Program-made: the position numbers and the translations under genes
NCBI GenBank assembly: GCA_023442215.1
Contig: JAEZMP010000029.1
Span: 1-7,315 of the forward strand
Source of the DNA: Pseudomonadota bacterium
GTDB taxonomy: Bacteria > Pseudomonadota > Alphaproteobacteria > Rhizobiales > Segnochrobactraceae
Length of the DNA stretch: 7,315 bases
Direction of reading: 5' to 3'
Part shown: one piece after another, positions 1 to 4,898 of the stretch
Layout: every line of letters starts with the position of its first letter
Numbering within the stretch: the stretch's first letter is position 1
The notes under the pieces: model-generated
What the model saw: only the letters and a program-made list of their open reading frames with translations
Told to the model about the DNA's origin: nothing
The model's database searches: none

Positions 1-1553
1 TGTTCTGCGGCATGGGCGTCTGCCACGACTGCATCGTCGAGGTGGACGGCTGCGCCAACCAGCGCAGCTGCATGACCAAGGTCGACCGGCCGATGCAGGT
101 GCGCCGCGAGGCCCACGGCCGCCCACCGCTGCCTCCCGCGGCCGCAGAGGCCGGCCCGAGCGGCGCCGCCGCCGAACGGCTCTCGCCCGACATTCTGGTG
201 ATCGGAGCCGGGCCCGGCGGTCTGTCGGCCGCGCTCGCCGCCCGGCGCGCCGGGGCCGAGGTCCTCGTCGTCGACGAGCGGTCGCAGGCCGGCGGGCAAT
301 ATTTCAAGCAGCTCGCCGTGGAAGGGCCGGGCATCGCGCCCGCTGACCGCCAGCACCGCGAGGGCAGGGCGCTGATCGAGGCCGCCCTCGCGGCGGGCGT
401 CGTGTTCCGTTCCGGCTGCACCGTCTGGGGCGGGTTCGATTCCGGCCTGTTCGCGGCCTCCGATGCCGCCGGCGCCCTGGAGATCACCCCCCGTGCCACC
501 ATCGTCGCCACCGGCGCCTACGAGCGCGGCTGGCCCGTGCCGGGCTGGACGCTTCCGGGCGTGATGACGACCGGCGCCGCCCAGACGCTATGGCGCACCG
601 CCCGCCGCCTGCCGGGCAAGCGCGTGCTGATCGCCGGCAACGGCCCGCTCAATCTCCAGCTCGCGGCCGAGCTGATCGCCGGCGGCGCCGACATCGTCGC
701 CGTCGCCGAGGCGGCGGCGCGGCCCGGCCTCGCGAGCGCGGGGCTCCTCCTCGAAATGGCGCGCTCCGCACCGGAGCTGGTCGGCGAAGGCGTGCGCTAC
801 CACGCCCGTCGCCGCGCCGCCGGAACGCCGATGCTCTACGGCACGCGAATCACCGGCATCGAGGCGACCGCCTCCGGCCTGAAGGCCCGGGTCGCATCGC
901 CGTCCGGTGAGCGCACGTTCGAGGTCGACGCCGTCTGCCTCGGCTATGGCTTCGAGCCGGCCAGCGAACTGCTGCGCGCGCTCGGCTGCGGCCACGATTA
1001 CGACCCCGAGCGCCGTCAGCTCGCGGTGCGGCGCGATGCGCGCGGCCTCACCGATGTCGCCGGCATCTATGCCCTCGGCGACTGCACCGGCCTCGGCGGC
1101 GCCCGGCTGGCGCTCGCGGAAGGCGTGCTCGTCGGCGTTGCGGCGGCAGAAGCGCTCGGCCGTCCCATCACCGCCGCGCTGCGCGCCGAAGCAGCGCGGG
1201 CGCAGGCGGCCTGCGGGCGCCACCGCCGCTTCCAGCGCGCTCTGTGGCAGCTCTACGCGGCGCCGGCCTATGACTGGTCGCTCGCCACGCCCGATACGCT
1301 CCTCTGCCGCTGCGAGGAGGTGACGTTCGGCCAGATCGAAGCCGCGCTGTCGGAGAACATGCGCGAGATCGGCGCCGTGAAGCGGCGCACCCGCATCGGC
1401 ATGGGCCGCTGCCAGGGCCGCTACTGCGCGCCGCTGCTCGATGCCTTCCTCGCCGACCGCTTCGGCCGGCCGCGCGACGAGTTCACCGGCTTCGCCCCGC
1501 GCATTCCGGTCAAGCCCGTCGCCATCGAGGATATCGCCCGCCTCGCGCCCTGA
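1..1553 (+). CDS. Fused [2Fe-2S]/FAD-dependent oxidoreductase subunit, 5'-truncated by the window edge
   Basis: The reading frame is open from base 3 (first residues F-C-G-M), so the ATG at 12 is internal; 516 residues are visible. Counting from base 3, Cys2, Cys7, Cys10 and Cys23 give C-x4-C-x2-C-x12-C, the plant-type [2Fe-2S] pattern of Fer2_4-like domains. After a Pro/Ala-rich linker comes an FAD Rossmann motif (GAGPGG, 68-73), a second dinucleotide fold (GNGPLN, 212-217) and the late FAD motif with Gly-Asp at 359-360. The C-terminus has C435-x-C437 and C470-x4-C475, a BFD-like [2Fe-2S] set. This order matches the alpha-type subunits of opine oxidase, hydrogen cyanide synthase and D-hydroxyproline dehydrogenase, with the small ferredoxin subunit fused at the N-terminus. 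Such enzymes usually pair with a DAO-family subunit and pass electrons from an imino or amino acid to the respiratory chain. That partner, if present, would lie upstream. The family is clear; the substrate is not. Confidence 0.88.
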   Translation, partial: FCGMGVCHDCIVEVDGCANQRSCMTKVDRPMQVRREAHGRPPLPPAAAEAGPSGAAAERLSPDILVIGAGPGGLSAALAARRAGAEVLVVDERSQAGGQYFKQLAVEGPGIAPADRQHREGRALIEAALAAGVVFRSGCTVWGGFDSGLFAASDAAGALEITPRATIVATGAYERGWPVPGWTLPGVMTTGAAQTLWRTARRLPGKRVLIAGNGPLNLQLAAELIAGGADIVAVAEAAARPGLASAGLLLEMARSAPELVGEGVRYHARRRAAGTPMLYGTRITGIEATASGLKARVASPSGERTFEVDAVCLGYGFEPASELLRALGCGHDYDPERRQLAVRRDARGLTDVAGIYALGDCTGLGGARLALAEGVLVGVAAAEALGRPITAALRAEAARAQAACGRHRRFQRALWQLYAAPAYDWSLATPDTLLCRCEEVTFGQIEAALSENMREIGAVKRRTRIGMGRCQGRYCAPLLDAFLADRFGRPRDEFTGFAPRIPVKPVAIEDIARLAP

Positions 1554-1726
1554 ACGGACCGGTGATCTCGACGGCCATCCAGGTCGCGTCTCGCCCGGAG
1601 CGCGCCGCAGCCAGTCATGCCGCGGACCTTCGTTAATTCCAGGAAATATACCCAGCGTGGGTGGCGGGCCTCTGTATCGTTACTCCCACAGGCGTATCTT
1701 TCCCTCATCGGCGTCGCGATGAAGTC

Positions 1727-1761
1727 GAAGGCACGGAAGAACACGGCGTTCCTGTGCTTTC
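1727..1761 (+). other. Imperfect RNA hairpin in the intergenic region
   Basis: The outer arm 1727-1736 pairs with 1752-1761 over ten positions, including two G-U pairs (1730/1758 and 1735/1753). An AA bulge at 1737-1738 follows. The inner arms GAAC (1739-1742) and GTTC (1748-1751) enclose the 5-base loop ACGGC. The G-U pairs would become A-C mismatches on the opposite strand, so the structure makes sense only as plus-strand RNA. No run of T follows, so it is not a standard intrinsic terminator. It could be a 3' end of the upstream transcript, a leader element or chance. Confidence 0.4.
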
Positions 1762-1850
1762 ATCGTAACGATGTCGGCGTCCGCCAGGCCGATCCTTGAA
1801 ACGTCCCGGCCTGACGACCGTTCAACGCGAACATCCCGCGTCCGCATCAA

Positions 1851-1875
1851 CCGCTCCCGGCCGTGCCGGGACCGG
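1851..1875 (+). promoter_or_regulatory. GC-rich hairpin just upstream of the small gene's ribosome binding site
   Basis: The arms TCCCGGC (1855-1861) and GCCGGGA (1865-1871) form a perfect 7-bp stem with a CGT loop. The stem extends beyond one C/C mismatch by three more pairs (1851-1853 with 1873-1875). It ends 27 bases before the AAGGAGG at 1903. It has no trailing T-run. It may stabilise the leader or influence translation of the 1915 gene; that role is inference. Confidence 0.45.
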
Positions 1876-1902
1876 AAGCGGCATTGCTGTGGCCCGAAAA
1901 CG

Positions 1903-1909
1903 AAGGAGG
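1903..1909 (+). promoter_or_regulatory. Strong Shine-Dalgarno (AAGGAGG) fixing the start at 1915
   Basis: This is a near-perfect anti-16S complement with a 5-base spacer to the ATG at 1915. It decides the start of the small gene against the upstream in-frame ATG at 1771, which has no such site. Confidence 0.85.
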
Positions 1910-1914
1910 CCGTC

Positions 1915-2178
1915 ATGTCGAGCAATACGATTGAAACCGGACCCCTGTTCCCAAAGGGAGGGTTCGTCCGCAGCGGAACCGCGATATGGCTCCCGGCGCA
2001 GCTTTCTCGGCTCCGCGCCATCTCGCGGGCATGCGCCGAGGCCACTGCGGGCGCCCTCGTCGGCGCGGTGATCGGGGCCATCATCGGCCTGCTGCTCTGC
2101 CCGGGCACCGGCGCACTCGGCGTCGTCGTGGCGTCCACGATCAGCGCCCTCGGCGGCATCGCCGCCGTGCTGTTCTGA
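1915..2178 (+). CDS. Small glycine-zipper membrane protein, function unknown
   Basis: This encodes an 87-residue protein that I do not recognise as a named family. Residues 1-40 are mixed polar, ending in a basic stretch (S31-R-L-R-A-I-S-R-A). Two hydrophobic helices follow, at about 43-62 and 66-86, separated by a short C-P-G-T-G turn (62-66). The first helix has a perfect glycine zipper with Gly at 46, 50, 54 and 58, a pattern that favours tight helix packing or oligomer formation in membranes. There is no evident signal peptide. The coding call rests on the strong ribosome binding site, the coherent two-helix pattern and codon use like the neighbours. It stands alone between the oxidoreductase and a convergent regulator. 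It could be a stress-related inner-membrane peptide, a toxin-like or bacteriocin-like peptide, or a small membrane adaptor; nothing in the sequence decides. Confidence 0.72.
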   Translation: MSSNTIETGPLFPKGGFVRSGTAIWLPAQLSRLRAISRACAEATAGALVGAVIGAIIGLLLCPGTGALGVVVASTISALGGIAAVLF

Positions 2179-2183
2179 CCCGG

Positions 2184-2202
2184 GGGCGCGCTACGCGCCC
2201 TT
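2184..2202 (+). terminator. Putative terminator hairpin, first repeat copy
   Basis: GGGCGCG (2184-2190) pairs perfectly with CGCGCCC (2194-2200) around a CTA loop, followed by TTGT. It lies 5 bases after the stop of the small gene. The T-run is short, which is common in GC-rich genomes, so termination is probable but not proven. Confidence 0.55.
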
Positions 2203-2214
2203 GTCTGACCCCGG

Positions 2215-2231
2215 GGGCGCCCCACGCGCCC
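2215..2231. terminator. Putative terminator hairpin, second repeat copy, shared by convergent genes
   Basis: GGGCGC (2215-2220) pairs with GCGCCC (2226-2231) around a 5-base loop. It lies 15 bases past the stop of the minus-strand regulator, so it could end that transcript as well as back up the first hairpin for the plus strand. A smaller GGCG/CGCC hairpin follows at 2234-2245. Confidence 0.45.
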
Positions 2232-2245
2232 TCGGCGGCTTCGCC

Positions 2246-3076
2246 TCAGATCTGCAGGGCGCGGGTGATGCTGTTGGAGGCTTCCAACGTCTCCGCCAGC
2301 ACCCGGGTGCGCATGTCTTCCAGCGTGATGCGCATGCTCGGGCAGCACACATTGAGCGCGGCGACGATCTTGCCCTGGCCGTCGCGCACCGGCACGGAGA
2401 GCGAACGCAGCCCGACCTCGAGTTCCTGGTCCACGATCGACCACCCCTTCAGGCGCACCTCGTCGATCTGGTCGCGAAGCTGCACCTTGGAGGTGGTGGT
2501 GTTCGGCGTGAACTTGGTCAGCGTCATCTCCTCCAGATACTGGTGGAGAAGCTCGTCCGGCAGCGCGGCCAGCAGCACGCGCCCGGTGGACACGGTGTGG
2601 GCCGGGACGCGGCTGCCGATCGTGATGCCGACATTCATCCGCCGGTTCGATGTCGCCCGGGCGACATAGATCACCGAATCATGGTCGAGCACCGCGGCGA
2701 AGCACGATTCCTGCAGCTTCTCCGACAGGTCGTTCATGATCGGCTGGGCGACATCCCAGATGTCCATGGACGACAGCGCGGAGAAGCCGAGCTCCAGGAT
2801 CTTCGGCCGCAGGTTGAAATATTTGCCGTTGGTCTCGACGTAACCTTCCCGCACCAGCGTAAGCAGGAAGCGGCGCACGGTCGCGCGGGTCATGCCCGTC
2901 GCCTGCGCCACCTCGCTCAGGGTCATCTTCGGCGTATGCCGGGTGAAGACCTTGATGACTTCCAGCCCCCGCGCGAGCGAATTCACATAGTCGCGGTCGT
3001 TGACCTCGACGACGGGATCTCCCGCGGTCGCTTCTTCGCCCGTCATCAGGTCTTCGTTCACGGTGGCTTCGCTCAT
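2246..3076 (-). CDS. IclR-family transcriptional regulator, PcaR/PcaU/PobR-like subfamily
   Basis: This 276-residue protein has a typical IclR length plus an acidic N-terminal extension of about 25 residues. The winged helix-turn-helix covers about 31-90: a D-Y-V-N-S-L-A-R-G-L-E-V entry helix, then M-T-L-S-E-V-A (51-57) and the recognition helix around T63-R-A-T-V-R-R-F. The effector domain (about 100-270) has V-A-R-A-T (138-142), R-R-M-N-V-G (145-150), G-S-R-V-P-A-H (154-160) and E-V-G-L-R-S-L-S-V-P-V (220-230), all close to the beta-ketoadipate regulator subfamily. It would bind DNA as a dimer or tetramer and respond to a small carboxylate. Its ATG (3076-3074) overlaps the gabD stop by one base (TGATG), and no good Shine-Dalgarno is seen, so it is probably translated by coupling to gabD. 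Context suggests it controls gabD and the divergent aminotransferase; the effector is unknown and could be GABA, succinic semialdehyde or a related compound. Confidence 0.93.
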   Translation of the reverse strand: MSEATVNEDLMTGEEATAGDPVVEVNDRDYVNSLARGLEVIKVFTRHTPKMTLSEVAQATGMTRATVRRFLLTLVREGYVETNGKYFNLRPKILELGFSALSSMDIWDVAQPIMNDLSEKLQESCFAAVLDHDSVIYVARATSNRRMNVGITIGSRVPAHTVSTGRVLLAALPDELLHQYLEEMTLTKFTPNTTTSKVQLRDQIDEVRLKGWSIVDQELEVGLRSLSVPVRDGQGKIVAALNVCCPSMRITLEDMRTRVLAETLEASNSITRALQI

Positions 3077-4530
3077 CAGTTCATGTCGCCCAAGCAGATA
3101 TATTTGAGTTCTAGGAACTCTTCGATGCCGTGCCGGGAGCCCTCACGGCCGATTCCCGACGCCTTCACTCCCCCGAAGGGTGCTCCTTCATAGGCTGTGA
3201 GGCCAGCATTGACGCCCACGATGCCAAATTCAAGCGCTTCGGCCACGCGCCATGTCCGCGCGAGGTTCGTGGTGAAGAAATAGGCGGCCAGCCCGAACTC
3301 GGTGTCGTTGGCCTGCGCGATCACGTCCTTCTCTTCGGTGAAGCGGAACACCGGCGCCACCGGGCCGAAGGTCTCCTCGCGGGCGATGCGCATGTCGGCG
3401 GTCGCGTCCGCCAGCACGGTCGGCTTGTAGAAGGTGCCGCCGAGGGCATGGCGTTCGCCGCCGGTGACGACGCGGGCGCCCTTGGCGAGCGCGTCCGCGA
3501 CATGCTCCTCCACCTTGGCGACCGCGGCCTCGTCGATCAGCGGGCCCTGCTCGCTGCCCTCGGCCATGCCGTCGCCCACCTTCATGGCGGCGACGACCTC
3601 GGCGAAGCGGGCAACGAAGGCGTCGTAGATGCCGTCCTGCACATAGAGGCGGTTGGCGCACACGCAGGTCTGGCCGGCATTGCGGAATTTCGAGGCGACC
3701 GCGCCCTGCACGGCGGTCTCCAGCGTGGCGTCGTCGAACACGATCAGGGGCGCGTTGCCGCCCAGTTCCAGCGACACCTTCTTGATGGTGCCGGCGGCCT
3801 TGGCCATCAGTTCGCGACCGACCTCGGTCGAGCCGGTGAACGTCACCTTGCGCACGGTCGGGTTGGTGACGAGTTCGTCGCCCACCACCGAGGCGCTGCC
3901 GGTGACGACGTTGAACACCCCGGCCGGCAGGCCCGCGCGGTCGGCGAGTTCGGCCAGCGCGAGCGCGGAAAACGGCGTCGCGCTCGCCGGCTTCAGCACC
4001 ATGGTGCAGCCGGCGGCGATGGCCGGCCCCGCCTTGCGCGGGATCATCGCCATCGGGAAATTCCACGGCGTGATCGCCGCGCACACGCCGATCGGCTGGC
4101 GGATGGCGAGCAGGCGCTTGTCGCGGGTGGGGGCTGGAATGGTCTCGCCGGAAACGCGCTTGGCTTCCTCCGCGAACCACTCGAAGAACGCGGCGCCATA
4201 GAGGATCTCGCCGCGCGCCTCGGGGAAGGGTTTGCCCTGCTCGGCGGTCAGGATGCGGGCGAGGTCGTCCGCATTGGCGACGATCAGGTCGTACCAGCGC
4301 CGGATGATGCCGGCCCGCTCCTTGGCGGGCGTCGCCGCCCAGTCGGCCAGCGCGGCAGATGCGGCGGCGATAGCGGCCTGCGTCCGCTCGCGGCCGAGCT
4401 TCGGCACCTGGCCCACCACGGCGCCGGTCGAGGGGTTGGTGACGACGATGGCGTCGCCGGTCCCGTCCTCCCAGCGGCCGTCGACATAGCAGGCCTGGCG
4501 GAGAAGGGCGGTGTCGTTGAGCGTCAGCAT
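3076..4530 (-). CDS. gabD: Succinate-semialdehyde dehydrogenase, NAD(P)-dependent
   Basis: This 484-residue protein is close to the 482 of E. coli GabD and collinear with it over its length. It oxidises succinic semialdehyde to succinate, the last step of GABA degradation, in the cytoplasm. Visible ALDH residues are Asn157 in P-W-N-F-P, Lys180 in L-K-P-A-S, F-T-G-S-T-E-V-G (231-238), general base Glu255 in L-E-L-G-G-N, nucleophile Cys289 in G-Q-T-C-V-C, and E-E-T-F-G-P (385-390). A second cysteine two residues after the nucleophile (Cys291) is the pair that acts as a redox switch in human SSADH. The ATG at 4530 is preferred over the in-frame TTG at 4551 because AAGGA lies 8 bases before it and the N-terminus then matches the family. 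It is the first gene of a two-gene unit with the IclR regulator. Glutarate semialdehyde is a possible alternative substrate. Confidence 0.95.
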   Translation of the reverse strand: MLTLNDTALLRQACYVDGRWEDGTGDAIVVTNPSTGAVVGQVPKLGRERTQAAIAAASAALADWAATPAKERAGIIRRWYDLIVANADDLARILTAEQGKPFPEARGEILYGAAFFEWFAEEAKRVSGETIPAPTRDKRLLAIRQPIGVCAAITPWNFPMAMIPRKAGPAIAAGCTMVLKPASATPFSALALAELADRAGLPAGVFNVVTGSASVVGDELVTNPTVRKVTFTGSTEVGRELMAKAAGTIKKVSLELGGNAPLIVFDDATLETAVQGAVASKFRNAGQTCVCANRLYVQDGIYDAFVARFAEVVAAMKVGDGMAEGSEQGPLIDEAAVAKVEEHVADALAKGARVVTGGERHALGGTFYKPTVLADATADMRIAREETFGPVAPVFRFTEEKDVIAQANDTEFGLAAYFFTTNLARTWRVAEALEFGIVGVNAGLTAYEGAPFGGVKASGIGREGSRHGIEEFLELKYICLGDMN

Positions 4531-4538
4531 GGCGGGGA

Positions 4539-4543
4539 TCCTT
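4539..4543 (-). promoter_or_regulatory. Ribosome binding site of gabD (AAGGA)
   Basis: Read on the minus strand, AAGGA is followed by 8 bases and the ATG at 4530-4528. It supports this start over the TTG at 4551. Confidence 0.7.
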
Positions 4544-4616
4544 GGGCGCAATCCTGAAGGCGCGGTCCGGGCGGCCCGGGTCGCGCAGGGGGCGACGGCA
4601 CGGGCAAGACCACGTC

Positions 4617-4622
4617 ATATTA
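4617..4622 (-). promoter_or_regulatory. Candidate -10 element for gabD
   Basis: Read on the minus strand this is TAATAT, with 4 of 6 matches to the sigma-70 -10 consensus. The -35 region at 17-bp spacing (TTCGCT, 4645-4640) is poor, as expected for a promoter needing an activator, and falls inside the proposed operator. This is weak evidence on its own. Confidence 0.3.
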
Positions 4623-4659
4623 CGAACAAATGTGCGTAAAGCGAACAAAATTTATTCGC
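4620..4659. promoter_or_regulatory. Proposed operator for the adjacent IclR regulator: three 10-bp half-sites
   Basis: Two direct half-sites, ACGAACAAAT (4622-4631) and GCGAACAAAA (4641-4650), are spaced 19 bp start to start. An inverted third copy covers 4650-4659 (GCGAATAAAT on the minus strand). The second and third form a 19-bp palindrome with 8 of 9 positions matched around base 4650. The first lies in its own imperfect 20-bp palindrome (TTACG at 4620-4624, CGTAA at 4635-4639). From memory of the literature, PcaU and PobR operators have the same plan: one palindrome plus one direct copy about 10 bp away. Function is inferred from this similarity, the gene context and the overlap with the gabD -10-like box. 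Confidence 0.6.
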
Positions 4660-4887
4660 CGGATTCCGCTCGCAGCCTTTCAGAGAAGCCTCGATTCCCG
4701 TTTTCCGCTTGCAAACCGGGGCAGTCGCGCGCCAGATATGCGCACAGTCGTTCGCATTGCGGATGGCTGATCGGCGATCCGATGGCGATCGTCCGGCGAG
4801 CGAACCGCAGGCGCCACGCCCGGCCCATGCCCGCCGACGCACCCGGACCGCTCCCGCCTGCGCCGACCCTGCCGGCGCATCCTCGCC

Positions 4888-4893
4888 GGAGAG
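4888..4893 (+). promoter_or_regulatory. Ribosome binding site of the aminotransferase gene (GGAGAG)
   Basis: GGAGAG lies 5 bases before the ATG at 4899. It identifies that ATG as the start within a frame that stays open for more than 350 bases further upstream. Confidence 0.75.
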
Positions 4894-4898
4894 CTTTC

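Larger units (their letters stand above)
1554..1914. other. Intergenic region with structured leader, no convincing gene
   Basis: These 361 bases separate the oxidoreductase from the small membrane-protein gene. Short open frames exist on both strands, but none has a Shine-Dalgarno sequence or recognisable protein features. On the plus strand I see two substantial hairpins (1727-1761 and 1851-1875) and a small one (GTTC/GAAC arms at 1820-1823 and 1829-1832). I could not assign a convincing -35/-10 pair, an EcfG-type promoter, or a U-tract terminator for the upstream gene. A slightly AT-rich patch lies around 1631-1650. Confidence 0.6.
2174..2234. repeat. Tandem imperfect repeat of about 30 bp, two copies
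   Basis: Copy 1 (2174-2203) and copy 2 (2204-2234) lie head to tail and differ by one inserted C and three substitutions. Each begins TCTGACCC and holds a GC-rich hairpin. The stop codon of the small membrane-protein gene (2176-2178) lies inside copy 1. The arrangement looks like a local duplication of a gene-end hairpin. Confidence 0.8.
4531..4898. promoter_or_regulatory. Divergent control region between gabD and the aminotransferase gene
   Basis: This 368-base gap has no convincing gene. It contains an AT-rich island (about 4613-4656) in otherwise GC-rich DNA, holding the proposed operator and a minus-strand -10-like TAATAT (4622-4617). That box would give gabD a leader of about 80 bases. 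For the plus strand I see only a weak candidate, TTGCAA (4709-4714) followed 18 bases later by CAGATA (4733-4738). The remaining leader has a small inverted repeat (ATCGG/CCGAT, 4770-4774 and 4779-4783) and a direct repeat GGCGATC (4773-4779, 4784-4790), whose meaning is unclear. Confidence 0.75.

Noticed and set aside
1617..1799. Short open frame of 60 codons in the intergenic gap
   Set aside because: No Shine-Dalgarno, no protein pattern, and it overlaps the hairpin at 1727-1761.
1796..1824. TTGAAA at 1796 as a -35 box for the small membrane-protein gene
   Set aside because: No acceptable -10 hexamer at 16-18 bp spacing; the sequence there is CG-rich (CGTTCA).
1771..1914. Upstream in-frame extension of the small membrane protein
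   Set aside because: The added Arg-rich segment has no ribosome binding site, while AAGGAGG sits at ideal distance from the ATG at 1915.
1915..1965. Double-glycine (GG) bacteriocin-type leader at residues 15-16 of the small protein
   Set aside because: The hydrophobic positions expected before a GG cleavage site are missing (Pro at -4), and no peptidase-containing ABC transporter is in the window.
2201..3193. Plus-strand 330-codon frame antisense to the IclR regulator
   Set aside because: Composition typical of antisense shadows; the regulator on the other strand is complete and well conserved.
3130..4557. Long open frame of 475 codons on the plus strand, antisense to gabD
   Set aside because: Its translation is Gly/Arg/His-rich with no family features, while the opposite strand encodes a full GabD with all catalytic residues. 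Long antisense frames are expected in GC-rich genes.
4542..4898. Upstream extension of the aminotransferase frame beginning at a TTG
   Set aside because: It would add about 119 Arg/Pro-rich residues absent from the family and would translate through the operator; the GGAGAG before 4899 fixes the start.
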